DNA from: an uncultured Hyphomicrobiales bacterium
GTDB taxonomy: Bacteria; Pseudomonadota; Alphaproteobacteria; Rhizobiales; Rhizobiaceae
DNA length: 64,000 bases
Direction of reading: 5' to 3'
NCBI GenBank assembly: GCA_943914405.1
Contig: CALUBX010000001.1
Coordinates: 19,340 to 83,339, forward strand
Shown here: one piece after another, positions 43,812 through 53,532 of the stretch
Layout: each line of letters starts with the position of its first letter
Numbering within the stretch: position 1 is the stretch's first letter
Notes under the pieces: model-generated
What the model was told of the DNA's origin: nothing
Database searches by the model: none
The model's input: the letters and a program-made list of their open reading frames with translations, nothing else
Program-made: the position numbers and the translations under genes

Positions 43812-44936
43812 TCAGTTACCCTCCCAGTTCACGACCTGGTCGGGCCGAAGGAACTTGCCGCCTTCCGTGACAACCAGTTCCTGTGCGGAGACCCCCTTTG
43901 CGGCAGTGAATTCGCCTGCGCGGTAACTTGCTACAGTGATCGGGCGAAGTGCGACGGTGCGCTTGGCCGCATCCACGATCCAAACTGCGGGCTTCCCGTC
44001 AGCCGACGCCATCGCGCTCCACGGCAATGTGATCGCAGCCTCTTGAGACGCTTGAAAAGTGCCGATCACGGGAGTTCCAAGGGACCATTGGACATTGTCG
44101 GGAAGTGCCAATTTCACGCGGATCGTTCCGGTCGTCGTATCGATGACCGGCGCGACCTCTCTCACTTTTGCAGGGATACCACCGCCAGGATTCGAGACTG
44201 GCACCACGGTCGCCTCATCGCCCGGTGGCCCGGCCAGGAAAAATGCCTCGAAGACATCGAAGACCGCATCACGGGGACCATCATGGGCGAGCGTGAAGGC
44301 AGGCTGTGCCGCTGATACGACCTGCCCAACCTCGATGCTGCGCGCAGTGATGATGCCGTCAGCATTGGCTTTGAGTTCGGTGTGGGAGAGTGCGTCGCGA
44401 GTGATCGCCAGGGACGCTTTGGCGGACTCCAGCGACCCTTCTGCCGTCGCCAATTCCTCTTTCGCCTGATCGTAGGTCGACTGGGCGATTGCGCGTGTCT
44501 CCACCAATGTCTGATAGCGCTGAAAGGCGAGTTTCTTTTGATTGAGTGTCGCTTGCGCCGCCAGAAGACCAGCCTCAGCCGACTCCACGTCGGCGCGTTG
44601 CTCGGTGTCATCGATCCGAGCCAGAACATCTCCGGCGTGCACATGTGAACCGATATCCACCCGCCGCTCTATGACCTTGCCGGCGGAGCGGAACGCGAGG
44701 TCGGTCTGGATGCGCGCTCGTATCTCGCCTGAGACGCCTGTGCTGCGCTGATGCTCGATCATTGCAGCGTGAATCACGCGTACCGGCTGCGGTGGCGCCG
44801 CTGTTGTCTTGGCATTGTCGTCGCATGCCGCAAGCAACATGCCGGTCAAACCGAGACCAATCACGCGAAATCGAATTTTGGAAGTGCGATGCCGGCTCGT
44901 AAACTCGCCGGCATCATATCGTTCTTGCTTCTTCAA
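43812..44936 (-). CDS. RND periplasmic adaptor subunit (first adaptor, lipoprotein)
   Basis: The open frame runs to 45368, but the N-terminal part shadows the lipoprotein gene. A TTG at 44936 with GGAAG five bases upstream gives 374 residues and a lipoprotein signal ending GMLLAAC. The adaptor fold is clear: DLAFRSAGKVIERRVDIGSHV, an alpha-helical hairpin (about 110-190) and PVIDTTTGTIRVKLALPDN. No in-frame ATG fits, so the start is uncertain. It is one of two adaptors ahead of the RND permease. Confidence 0.85.
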   Translation of the reverse strand: MKKQERYDAGEFTSRHRTSKIRFRVIGLGLTGMLLAACDDNAKTTAAPPQPVRVIHAAMIEHQRSTGVSGEIRARIQTDLAFRSAGKVIERRVDIGSHVHAGDVLARIDDTEQRADVESAEAGLLAAQATLNQKKLAFQRYQTLVETRAIAQSTYDQAKEELATAEGSLESAKASLAITRDALSHTELKANADGIITARSIEVGQVVSAAQPAFTLAHDGPRDAVFDVFEAFFLAGPPGDEATVVPVSNPGGGIPAKVREVAPVIDTTTGTIRVKLALPDNVQWSLGTPVIGTFQASQEAAITLPWSAMASADGKPAVWIVDAAKRTVALRPITVASYRAGEFTAAKGVSAQELVVTEGGKFLRPDQVVNWEGN

Positions 44937-45072
44937 ATAACTTCCAGTCAGAGTAAGATCTCCTGCGATTGTCTGCGAGGCTTCGAGCCGGCAGATTTCT
45001 GGCGCGGGGCGCTTGTCGTGTCTTGACGTCCAGACGCGTTGGGCGAAACGGCTGACGCATTGACGCTTGCGG

Positions 45073-45798
45073 CTACCGGGTGCTGCCGGCCAATTCTTTG
45101 CCCAGTTGGTCCGCCGCCGAGCGTACCCCGGCCTTCGCGGCGTCGAGCCCCCCGAAATTGGCGGTGATGTCGAGTGCGTTCGCGCTTCTGCTCGCAACAT
45201 GGGCGTAGAGCAGGGCGCCGGTCTGGGCATCCTCGATCTCGACGGCATAGGACACCCAGCCGGAGAATGTGCCGCGACCGCCAGTGGCCTGAGCGCCCGC
45301 ATTGACGACAAGGCCGACCGGCAGAACATGCGAAACGGTGGACAGCACCGGTGTGCTTGCTTCTGCACCGGTCAGTGTCAGCCTGGCGCGCAACGTACCC
45401 GGTCCGGGCTGTGCAACGAGTTGAAGACGTCGGCTGAGGACCTTGGAAAACTCCTGATGCATGTAGCTGGCAAGTGCCTGCCGGTCGGTAGCCGACATCT
45501 TGCCGAATTGGGCGTCCGGCCCTGCATAGATCGCCGTGGGTGGAATAATCACACGACTGTAGGCTGCGAAATTCACATCCGGCCGACGGTAGGCATAGGG
45601 CCTTGTCTTGTCCGAGGTCGGGCGTAGAAACGCCGACGAAGACAGCGCTTGAGACGGTGGCGGTGTTGTTGCGCAGGCGGCGAGGGCGAGCGCCATCGCG
45701 CAAGCCGCCAGGCCACGCACCCAAATATTGGAAGGCCGCCTCCGAGGTGCCTGGGACGGACCGGAAATCGGGGTCAGACTATTTGCGCGATTATCCAA
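45073..45798 (-). CDS. DUF3313 family lipoprotein
   Basis: A 241-residue protein with lipobox LALAAC near residue 41. The remainder (YRRPDVNFAAYSRVIIPPTAIY, FSKVLSRRLQLV) resembles DUF3313 envelope proteins. It is the first gene of the leftward operon DUF3313-adaptor-adaptor-RND-hydrolase, with a 136-bp gap before the first adaptor. Role unknown; association with RND pumps suggests envelope support or sensing. Confidence 0.8.
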   Translation of the reverse strand: MDNRANSLTPISGPSQAPRRRPSNIWVRGLAACAMALALAACATTPPPSQALSSSAFLRPTSDKTRPYAYRRPDVNFAAYSRVIIPPTAIYAGPDAQFGKMSATDRQALASYMHQEFSKVLSRRLQLVAQPGPGTLRARLTLTGAEASTPVLSTVSHVLPVGLVVNAGAQATGGRGTFSGWVSYAVEIEDAQTGALLYAHVASRSANALDITANFGGLDAAKAGVRSAADQLGKELAGSTR

Positions 45799-45963
45799 AG
45801 TTCACCTCATGTGCATGGCCCGCTGTCACGGTGTTTTCTTCACCGGCAGAACGGTCCTCAGCTTTTGAACGAAAATCCCGAGGCGGTGATCCGCCTCGGC
45901 CTGACTTGCGTCATGGCTAACGATCGGGGACGGCGTGTACTCGTCTCCGGCTTGAGGTTCGTC

Positions 45964-46581
45964 TTAACGCTCCACGACGCCCCTACGGAATTGGAGGCCG
46001 CCACCAGGCTGCCGCATGATCGCGCCACCGGCGCAACGGTCTGGGCCGCATGCTCCTCGTGCCGCGGCGCCGCCGCCGTAAGGGCCGCGAACAACGGCAG
46101 AACCGCCGCATGCCGCTCCGACGCAGCCACCTCGCGCAACGCCGCCGTAGCCCGGGCCGCCGCGATAATACGTGTTCCACTGTCCGTGCCACGGCTGGCC
46201 GGCATAATGGTTGTTCCAGTAAGCCTGATTGAAGGCGACAACGGTCAATCCGATCATCGGAATGAGCGCCGGTGAAAGAGCTACTGTTTGGCCTTGATAG
46301 TAGATGCTGACATAGTTCGAAGAGACCCAGCCGCGTGCTCCTCCCCACGAGACGTCGCACCAGGACGCTGCATCAAGGCACCCGTAGATGGTAAGAGCTG
46401 CGCTCGGCGGCATCGTCATGACCACTGGATACCATGTTCCCGGCCCGGCCCTCAGATTGACGCTGCCGACCGTCGCTCCTTTTGTTGCCGCTACAGCCGG
46501 GCCTGATGCGACGGCCATACACAGCGCTGCCAATGCACCCAGGATACGGCGGCGCGTAACCCAAATACGCTTTATGTTCAT
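45964..46581 (-). CDS. Secreted SH3-domain protein
   Basis: A 205-residue protein. ATG 46581 has AAAGGAG seven bases upstream. A signal peptide (about 1-34, ending AVAATKG) leads to a bacterial SH3 domain (VGSVNLRAGPGTWYPVV ... DVSWGGARGWVSSNYV). The C-terminal 80 residues are Gly-rich with several Cys. SH3b domains often bind peptidoglycan. It lies upstream of the RND operon, but 165 bp away. Confidence 0.8.
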   Translation of the reverse strand: MNIKRIWVTRRRILGALAALCMAVASGPAVAATKGATVGSVNLRAGPGTWYPVVMTMPPSAALTIYGCLDAASWCDVSWGGARGWVSSNYVSIYYQGQTVALSPALIPMIGLTVVAFNQAYWNNHYAGQPWHGQWNTYYRGGPGYGGVARGGCVGAACGGSAVVRGPYGGGAAARGACGPDRCAGGAIMRQPGGGLQFRRGVVER

Positions 46582-46664
46582 AACTTTCTCCTTTGAAATC
46601 GTTGAGCTTTCCTGAGTCAACGCGTCCGACAACTTGAACGAGCAGATCAAAGTCGTTCAAATAT

Positions 46665-46988
46665 TTACAAGTTGACGACGCTCCAACGGCTGTCGTTTGG
46701 CCCATCGTCTTCGGAGCCATCAGGGTCGCCAAAGCGGTAGGCGCTGACACATCTCTCCGTCGAAGCCGCCTCGTTCGACACGCACAGCTCATATCCGTCC
46801 TCGGCGGCATACAGAGTGACGCAAACGGTATTCGGCATTCCGTTTTCCATCGGGAAACAGAGCGCCTCGATGGATTCGTTCTCCCATGGGATCGTGACGG
46901 GCCGCTCGCGGGCAGCCGCGTTAACAGAGACGGAAATGCCGGCAAGCAGCATCAAAGCAAAGCAGGTAAAACCGCGCCTCTTACTCAT
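46665..46988 (-). CDS. Small secreted protein of unknown function
   Basis: A 107-residue protein starting at ATG 46988 (GAGGGA upstream). The signal peptide (MSKRRGFTCFALMLLAGIS then VSVNAAA) is convincing. The mature part is acidic with three Cys (EALCFPM, NTVCVTL, YELCVSN and ERCVSAY give four positions). I do not recognise a family. The 358 bases upstream, 46989-47346, hold no other gene I can support. Confidence 0.65.
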   Translation of the reverse strand: MSKRRGFTCFALMLLAGISVSVNAAARERPVTIPWENESIEALCFPMENGMPNTVCVTLYAAEDGYELCVSNEAASTERCVSAYRFGDPDGSEDDGPNDSRWSVVNL

Positions 46989-47346
46989 TGTCCCTCGCTT
47001 GTAATGCTGAATAGAAGGTCGATGTCCGGGCAGTTTCTTTCTTGCCACGGAGCGAAATGCAATTAACGGCAATCGCCATCCGACCTGTTGCCAAGGGTTC
47101 GAGGCAACGGTGCATTCTGAAAGATTGACCTACTCCATAACTGGTTGGCCCCGAGGCAAACGGCCGTTGCTCGCGCCAGCGCTGCGATGGTTTTCGGTCG
47201 GTATTTTTCAATCATCAGCAGCTTCCCGAATGGATGAATTGCTACTGATACGAAGTGCGGCGCCCGATGCGACATTCCGGTTGGATTTTTTTCGGAGCTG
47301 CCATTCAGATCTGAGATCTTATGGTGAGCAGCAGTAAGGGAAGGAC

Positions 47347-47727
47347 ATGCAACATGAGCTGGTCCAGTTGGCGCAGATGATCGACTGGCCGTTTCTGAAA
47401 GAGCGTTTTGGCAAGGTTTTTCAGGATGGATCAGGTATGCGGCAGCTGCCGACCCGGCTGATGGCAGGGCTGGCAATCCTCAAGCATACATTCAATTTGT
47501 CGGATGATGGGGTTTGCGTCCGCTACCACGACAGTCCGTACTTCCAGTATTTTTGCGGTGGGGAGCTCTTCCAGCACAGATTGCATTTGGACCGTTCGTC
47601 GATGACGCGCTGGCATCAGCGCATGGGCGAGGAGCGGATAACGGCTCTTCTACGGGAGAACCTCTCGGTGGCGGCCAAGACCGGTGCGATGAAGCCGTCG
47701 GACACGCGGCAGGCGATCGTGCGATAA
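47347..47727 (+). pseudogene. Truncated IS5-type transposase
   Basis: The 126-residue frame matches only the N-terminal DUF772 part of IS5/IS1182-type transposases (LPTRLMAGLAILKHTFNLSD, YHDSPYFQYFCGG, LHLDRSSMTRWHQRMGEE). The DDE catalytic domain is absent, and unrelated sequence follows within 40 bases of the stop. No terminal inverted repeats are apparent. It is a remnant. Confidence 0.85.
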
Positions 47728-47761
47728 CTGATCGGTCTAGCCCGCGACGGATCGGCGACCG

Positions 47762-48244
47762 TTACGGAACGCGCAGTATTCCCTTTGCCTTTTGATCGGC
47801 AACCACCGTGCGCCTTCCTTCGGGGGAGATTTGACCTATCGCATCCACCAATGGACCGCCAATTGCGTCCATGAACTCCGTCCAGGCGGACTGCATTGCA
47901 CTGAGGGCCGCCAGGGTTGCGACAGGATCATACGGATCAGCAGACATCTGTTTCAGCATTTCTTGCCGAGCCTCGGTAACTTTCCTCACGGCTCGCGCAT
48001 ATCGCGGTTCTTCCTTGAGAAGAGTCTCACGGAACGACCTGGCGTCTGAAGCGGGAAGGGTCGCTTCCGCAACAGCAAGAATGCGAGCTAAAGGATCATC
48101 ACCTCTGGGGACCTCCGGTGTCGCACGCAGCATTTGCCCTCCCACAAAAGCGAGAAGGAACATGTTCAACACGAGCGATATGGGAAGAGCAATTCGCAGC
48201 CATTTTCTTGTGCCATCCTGTGTTTGAACCATATTGCTGTTCAT
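47762..48244 (-). CDS. Periplasmic sensor-like protein (heavy-metal-resistance/CnrX-like fold)
   Basis: A 160-residue protein with one N-terminal membrane segment (about 16-36) and a helical periplasmic domain resembling the Metal_resist/CnrX/Spy group (AEATLPASDARSFRETLLKE, VTEARQEMLKQMSADPYDP). The protein has no histidine, whereas CnrX binds metal through His residues, so direct metal sensing of the CnrX kind is doubtful. It overlaps the anti-sigma gene by four bases and belongs to the sigma operon. Confidence 0.75.
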   Translation of the reverse strand: MNSNMVQTQDGTRKWLRIALPISLVLNMFLLAFVGGQMLRATPEVPRGDDPLARILAVAEATLPASDARSFRETLLKEEPRYARAVRKVTEARQEMLKQMSADPYDPVATLAALSAMQSAWTEFMDAIGGPLVDAIGQISPEGRRTVVADQKAKGILRVP

Positions 48245-48711
48245 TCCATGAAAATTGGGATCGATGCGACCTGAAGTGTGGAGAGCAGATCACCGGAGGC
48301 GGGTAAGTTCGGGAAATGCATCCCGATAAAAAGACCCGCAGCCACTGCTATCCCGCTGCCGGAGGAAATACCCAGCCAATTCAGATGGGGCCATAGCCCG
48401 CGAACTTGCGCAAAAAGCCGTGCACCGAACCGGGAGGGTCCGGATGGTGCTGGCGCTATTCGCGCAGCGACGTTCGTTCTCAGGCGCACCAAGGCGACAC
48501 TACGCTCGCCCGGCGGCCACAGGGAGATCTCTTGATGCCTGCGCGCCGCCGCTAGCGCATCATCCATCAAGCGCTCCTCCGCAAGAACGGTACGCGCCAC
48601 TTTCGAGATCTTTAGCAGAGACAGCGCATCGGCCTGCACCTCTACAGGCCAGAGGTCAATATTCGCTCCGTAACTTCGCGCCAGGGACGTAAAACGTTCG
48701 ATCTTCAACAT
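48241..48711 (-). CDS. Probable membrane anti-sigma factor
   Basis: A 156-residue protein. A cytoplasmic helical N-terminus with LWPVEVQADALSLLK and DLWP-like spacing precedes one membrane segment (about 112-134) and a short periplasmic end. It lies two bases after the ECF sigma gene and overlaps the sensor gene, the standard layout sigma/anti-sigma/sensor. Role inferred from position and topology. Confidence 0.7.
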   Translation of the reverse strand: MLKIERFTSLARSYGANIDLWPVEVQADALSLLKISKVARTVLAEERLMDDALAAARRHQEISLWPPGERSVALVRLRTNVAARIAPAPSGPSRFGARLFAQVRGLWPHLNWLGISSGSGIAVAAGLFIGMHFPNLPASGDLLSTLQVASIPIFME

Positions 48712-48713
48712 AT

Positions 48714-49379
48714 TTATTCTCCCTGTTTATCACGCTCTGCCAGCAGCCGCTCACGAAGTGTAGTTCTGGCGCGCGCAAGCAGACGCTCTATTGCTTTGGC
48801 CGACAGCCCAAGAATACGTCCCGCCTCAGCGCCGGATATGCCTTCCTCGTAGACGAGTATCATCGCGGCCTGCTGGCTCGCTGGCAATGCGCGAATAGCT
48901 GCAGCCAGGGCGGCATCGCGCTCGGTACTCGTCAAAATCTCGTCTGCTGCGGCTCCTGGATCGACAGCATCGAAGTTGTCTGGAAGGGGGACCGGCTCTT
49001 TACGGCGGCGGCGATCAATACAGAGATTGACGACGATCTGATAAAGCCAGGTTCTCAATCGAGCGCGCTTTGGGTTGAAGCGGCCAGCGTGATGCCACAC
49101 CTTGACCATTGCATCCTGGGCGATGTCCTCAGCATCGCGAAAATTCGGGGTTATGCGGCTGGCTACACTTAGAACAAACGCACCGTGACGAACAACGATT
49201 TCGTCGAAGGCTCTCCGGTCTCCTTGTGCAGACCAGAACAGGAGTTTGTCATCAGCAACCTTGTTATAGGCCCGGGGTTCGACCATGCCGGTGCCCAGAG
49301 TCCGCCTGACTAGCAACGCGAGCGCGTCCCATTCGAGTTCCATCTCCTGCCATCGCGCTGCCAATTCCTGTGCCTGCAT
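48714..49379 (-). CDS. ECF-type RNA polymerase sigma factor
   Basis: A 221-residue sigma-70 family protein. Region 2 (FDEIVVRHGAFVLSVASRIT, AEDIAQDAMVKVW) and region 4 (ALPASQQAAMILVYEEGISG, LSAKAIERLLARARTTLRERL, in parts) are clear. Starts at codons 13 and 32 are possible; none has a strong ribosome site. It heads a three-gene operon with an anti-sigma and a periplasmic sensor, like cnrYXH. Its target promoters are not identified; the RND and ABC export operons nearby are candidates. Confidence 0.9.
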   Translation of the reverse strand: MQAQELAARWQEMELEWDALALLVRRTLGTGMVEPRAYNKVADDKLLFWSAQGDRRAFDEIVVRHGAFVLSVASRITPNFRDAEDIAQDAMVKVWHHAGRFNPKRARLRTWLYQIVVNLCIDRRRRKEPVPLPDNFDAVDPGAAADEILTSTERDAALAAAIRALPASQQAAMILVYEEGISGAEAGRILGLSAKAIERLLARARTTLRERLLAERDKQGE

Positions 49380-49626
49380 GTGCGCCGCTCGCTTTTCCCG
49401 GCTCTTGCAGCTTATACGGGGCGCGCACCTGTTTCCCCCTCATGCGATCGAGATTATGCGCGGCAATCCCGATAGGCACGCGGGCGACTTCCCGCCCAAA
49501 CGCGCAGACGGGAATTGCATGGCCGCAGGTTCAACCGTTGCGCTCATATCGCGCCATCGCCCTACAACCAGATCGTCAATCCTTGCCCCAGGATGCCGCG
49601 CGCACAGCTCGGGCTTGACCGCTGGG

Positions 49627-50739
49627 CTAGCGCAGGAACGCCCTGAAACGGCGCAGCGAGAAGAAGAACAGCGCCACCCCAAGAACCAGCAACGCCAGAA
49701 ACTGAGGCCAGACGACATCCAGGCCCGCGCCTCGAAACAGTATCGCCTGCGCCAGCATGACGAAGTGCGTATCGGGTGCGACGAGCATGACGTCCTGGAT
49801 GATCTGCGGCATGCTCTCGCGCGGCGTCACCCCGCCCGACAGGACGCGCAATGGCAGCAGGGTCAGCATCAGGAGAAGACCGAACTGTGGCATTGAACCG
49901 GCCACCGTCGCGAGAAAGATGCCAAGCGAAGTGGTGGCGAACAGCTGAAGCACCGTGCCTGCCAGAAACAGCATCAAGGAACCTTCGATCGGCACCTTGA
50001 GAAGGCCCTGCACGACGAAGACAAGCGAAACGGTCGAGGCAAGAAGCACCACAAGTCCCATAGACCAGATCTTGCTCACCATGATCTCGGTCGGAGTGAC
50101 CGGCATGACGAGCAGGTGTTCGATCGTGCCATGCTCACGCTCGCGGATGAGGGCAGCACCCGTGAGAACGATCGCGAGCATGGTGATCGAGGAGATCACG
50201 TTGTTGATTGCCCCGAACCACCCCTTGTCGAGCGACTGGTTGAAGCGGGAACGCAGCGCCAGATCGACGGGGACAGTCGTATTTCCCCGGTAACGGTTGA
50301 GGTATTCATTCACCTCGCCCGAAACGATCGACTGGACGTACCCGCCGCCGCTGAAGGCCTGGGTCATCCGGGTAGCATCGACATTGAGCTGGATCGTCGG
50401 CGCCTTGCCGGCGAGCAGGTCGCGCTGGAAGTTCGGCGGGATGTCGAGGGCGAAGGTATCAAGGCCGCTGTCCATGCGGCGGTCCATCTCGTGCTGCGAG
50501 ATGATTTTTGGAATCGTGAAGTAGGGCGGATAAAATGCCGTCAAGATGCGTGAGGAGACAGGAGACTGATCCTCATCCACGACCGCGATCGCCGCGTTGT
50601 TGAGTGTCTCCGGCATTGCCGTCGAGGCGGTGTAGATCGACAGCGTGAAGGCATAGACGATCAGGACGGCGAGCATCGGATCGCGTGCAAGCGCCCGCAA
50701 TTCCTTGACGCCGAGTTGAATGACGTTGGCCAGTCGCAT
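49627..50739 (-). CDS. ABC-2 type transporter permease (YhhJ-like)
   Basis: A 370-residue ABC-2 permease with an N-terminal membrane segment (about 22-42), a long periplasmic domain and five membrane segments in the second half (LRVLSGGVTPRESMPQIIQD is a family landmark). It is the last gene of the hlyD-rbbA-permease operon, three bases after the fusion ATPase. The 247 bases between it and the sigma operon, 49380-49626, hold no gene. Confidence 0.9.
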   Translation of the reverse strand: MRLANVIQLGVKELRALARDPMLAVLIVYAFTLSIYTASTAMPETLNNAAIAVVDEDQSPVSSRILTAFYPPYFTIPKIISQHEMDRRMDSGLDTFALDIPPNFQRDLLAGKAPTIQLNVDATRMTQAFSGGGYVQSIVSGEVNEYLNRYRGNTTVPVDLALRSRFNQSLDKGWFGAINNVISSITMLAIVLTGAALIREREHGTIEHLLVMPVTPTEIMVSKIWSMGLVVLLASTVSLVFVVQGLLKVPIEGSLMLFLAGTVLQLFATTSLGIFLATVAGSMPQFGLLLMLTLLPLRVLSGGVTPRESMPQIIQDVMLVAPDTHFVMLAQAILFRGAGLDVVWPQFLALLVLGVALFFFSLRRFRAFLR

Positions 50740-50742
50740 GGA

Positions 50743-53532
50743 TCACGCCGCCTGTTTCTTGAGGAAGGCCACGGTCATTCCGGTAAGAACGGGAATGGCG
50801 ATCAGGAGAGGAATGAAGGAGGTTGCAAGATCGTTGAAGTTGAGCGCCTTCGAAAAAGTGCCACGGGCGATCGTCACGAAATAGGTTGCAGGATAGATCT
50901 GGCCGATATAGGCGCCCATCCCCTGAAGCGACGATACGGGGTCGATGATCCCCGAATATTGGACGGCCGGGATTATGGTGATGAGGGCCGTGCCGAAGAT
51001 GGCGGCGACCTGGCTGCTGATGAAGCTCGAAATCAGAAGTCCGATTCCGGTCGCGATGATGACGTAGAGGAAGGCCGCCAGGGCGAGCGTGAGAAAGCTC
51101 CCGGTCAGCGGCACCCCGAACACGAACACCGCAAACGCCGTCAGCATGGCGAAGTTCAGCATGGCGAGCGCGATGTAGGGCAGTTGCTTGCCGATGATGA
51201 ACTCGAAGCGCGTCACCGGCGTCACGTAGAAATTGACGATTGAGCCGAGCTCCTTTTCGCGGACGACGCTCAGGACCGCGAGCATGGACGGGATCAGCAT
51301 CAGGAGCAGTGGAATGACAGCCGGCACCATGGCGATCAGACTGTCGACGCCCGGATTGTAGCGATATCTGAGCGCGATCTGGAATTGGCCGATCGTCGCC
51401 GCGTCGCCGTAGAGTTCGCGCGCCTTCTGGGTCAGCCAGGTCTGATGCATGCCCTGCACGTAGCCCTGGACGGTCTCGGCGCGCGATGGCGAAGCCCCAT
51501 CGATCCAGGCGCCGATCTCGACTTTTGTGCCACGCGAGACATCGCGTCCGAACCCAGGCGGAATCTCCAGCGCCAGGCTGAGCTCGCCATTGCTCATGCG
51601 CCGGTCTAGGTCGTTGTAGTCGGTGATCGGCGCCTTTTCGGTGAAGTAGCGGGAACCGGCGATCTGGAGCGTGTAGTCGCGACTGACTGTGGTATCGTCG
51701 CGATCGAGCACGGCAAAGGACAGGTTCTCGACATCCAAGTTGATGCCGTAGCCGATGACGAACATGAGGATGACGCTGCCGAGAACGGCAAGCATTGCGC
51801 GGATCGGATCGCGGCGCAACTCGAGCGCCTCGCGCTGCGTATAGGCCAGCATGCGGCGCAGATTGAAGGCAGAGTGGGCAGATGGGGCTCGGGGCGGCGC
51901 CGCCCCATCCGCCTCCTCCTCCTCACGCTGCGCCTGGGGTGCTCGCGCAGGTGAAGCCTGTTCGCCAATTGCTTCTTCAAGATAAGAAATAAAGGCTTCT
52001 TCAAGCGTCGCCGCGCCCCGCTTTTCCACTATGGCACGAGGCTCGTCGCTGACGAGAACCTTGCCGGCATGCATCAGCGAGATGCGGTCGCACAGCTCTG
52101 CTTCGTTCATGAAGTGCGTCGAAACGAAGATCGTCACCCCGTCATTGCGCGACAGGTCGGACAGAATCTGCCAGAAGCCGTCGCGCGCGACTGGATCAAC
52201 ACCGGAAGTCGGCTCGTCGAGGATCAGGATGTCCGGGGCGTGGATCATTGCCACGGCGAGCGACAATCTTTGCCGGATGCCGAGCGGCAGCGCGTCGGGC
52301 AACGCATCCATGATCTCGGTGAGGTCGAAGCGTGCGGCCATGTCGGCGATGCGCGCCGGGATCTTTTCGAGCGGCAGATTGAAGAGACGCGCGTGGAGAT
52401 CGAGGTTCTGACGAACCGTCAGCTCGGTGTAGAGCGAGAAGGCCTGGCTCATGTAGCCAACCTTTCGCCGGACCTCGATATCGTTCGGATCGACCTCATG
52501 TCCGAACAGTTTCGCGGTTCCCTCACTTGCCGGCAGGAGACCGGTCAGCATCTTCATCGTGGTTGTCTTGCCGCAGCCGTTCGAGCCGAGGAAGCCGAAA
52601 ATCTCGCCGCGCGGGATCTGGAAGCTGACATCGTCGACCGCCGTGAAATCGCCGAAGCGCATCGTCAGGTGCTCGGCTTCGATCGCGAACTCCGCCTCCC
52701 CTCTATCGGGTCGGGGCGGTATGACGACCTCGTGATGGCCCTGCCGCTTTTCTTCCGGAAGGAGGGCGACGAAGGCGGCGTCGAGATTGGCGGCCCCGGT
52801 GCGGGACAGCAATTCGGCAGGCGTTCCGGTTGCAAGCACGCGGCCGGCGTCCATAGCGACGAGCCAGTCGAAGCGCGCGGCTTCTTCCATATAGGCAGTC
52901 GCGACGATCACGCTCATTCCCGGACGCTCGCGCCGGATGTCGTCGATCAGTTCCCAGAATTGCCGACGCGACAGCGGATCGACACCGGTGGTCGGTTCGT
53001 CGAGAATGAGGAGATCCGGATCGTGGATCAGCGCGCAGCAGAGGCCGACCTTCTGTTTCATGCCGCCGGAAAGTTTTCCGGCCGGGCGGTCCGGGAAAGG
53101 AGCAAGTCCCGTTCGCTCCAGCAGGTCGGTGATACGACGCTGCCTTTCTTCCCGGTCCTGGCCGAACAGGCGCCCGAAGAAATCGATGTTTTCGAATACC
53201 GAAAGCGTGGGGTAAAGGTTCTTGCCAAGGCCCTGCGGCATGTAGGCGATCCGCGGGCAGGTGCGGTTGCGGTGCCTCGCGTCGGCAATGTCGCCGCCAA
53301 GCACTTCGATCCGGCCGCCCTGAACCGTACGGGCGCCGGCGACGAGGCTAAGCAGGCTCGACTTGCCGACACCGTCCGGGCCGACGAGGCCAACCATGAT
53401 GCCCGACGGGATATCAAGGCTCACGTTGTCGAGCGCCCTGATTTTACCATAGGACAGGCCGACTTTCGCCAGCTTCGCGACCGGCGCAGTCTGCGTCTTG
53501 TCCTCCGTCTTTCGCGGCGTTTCCTCGGTCAT
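50743..53532 (-). CDS. rbbA: ABC exporter fusion, two ATPase domains plus permease (RbbA/YhiH type)
   Basis: A 929-residue protein. Two nucleotide-binding domains come first: Walker [10 protein letters not shown] with signature KLSGGMKQK and GSNGCGKTT with a degenerate signature [11 protein letters not shown], both with ILDEPT Walker B. An ABC-2 permease follows (about 555-929). This domain order is that of RbbA/YhiH. With the HlyD-like adaptor and a second permease it forms a tripartite exporter. A 33-residue fragment of a related gene lies at 59302-59400. Confidence 0.92.
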   Translation of the reverse strand: MTEETPRKTEDKTQTAPVAKLAKVGLSYGKIRALDNVSLDIPSGIMVGLVGPDGVGKSSLLSLVAGARTVQGGRIEVLGGDIADARHRNRTCPRIAYMPQGLGKNLYPTLSVFENIDFFGRLFGQDREERQRRITDLLERTGLAPFPDRPAGKLSGGMKQKVGLCCALIHDPDLLILDEPTTGVDPLSRRQFWELIDDIRRERPGMSVIVATAYMEEAARFDWLVAMDAGRVLATGTPAELLSRTGAANLDAAFVALLPEEKRQGHHEVVIPPRPDRGEAEFAIEAEHLTMRFGDFTAVDDVSFQIPRGEIFGFLGSNGCGKTTTMKMLTGLLPASEGTAKLFGHEVDPNDIEVRRKVGYMSQAFSLYTELTVRQNLDLHARLFNLPLEKIPARIADMAARFDLTEIMDALPDALPLGIRQRLSLAVAMIHAPDILILDEPTSGVDPVARDGFWQILSDLSRNDGVTIFVSTHFMNEAELCDRISLMHAGKVLVSDEPRAIVEKRGAATLEEAFISYLEEAIGEQASPARAPQAQREEEEADGAAPPRAPSAHSAFNLRRMLAYTQREALELRRDPIRAMLAVLGSVILMFVIGYGINLDVENLSFAVLDRDDTTVSRDYTLQIAGSRYFTEKAPITDYNDLDRRMSNGELSLALEIPPGFGRDVSRGTKVEIGAWIDGASPSRAETVQGYVQGMHQTWLTQKARELYGDAATIGQFQIALRYRYNPGVDSLIAMVPAVIPLLLMLIPSMLAVLSVVREKELGSIVNFYVTPVTRFEFIIGKQLPYIALAMLNFAMLTAFAVFVFGVPLTGSFLTLALAAFLYVIIATGIGLLISSFISSQVAAIFGTALITIIPAVQYSGIIDPVSSLQGMGAYIGQIYPATYFVTIARGTFSKALNFNDLATSFIPLLIAIPVLTGMTVAFLKKQAA

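Noticed and set aside
44937..45368. N-terminal extension of the first RND adaptor frame
   Set aside because: It overlaps the DUF3313 lipoprotein gene in another frame and lacks adaptor or signal features; the lipoprotein signal begins after TTG 44936.
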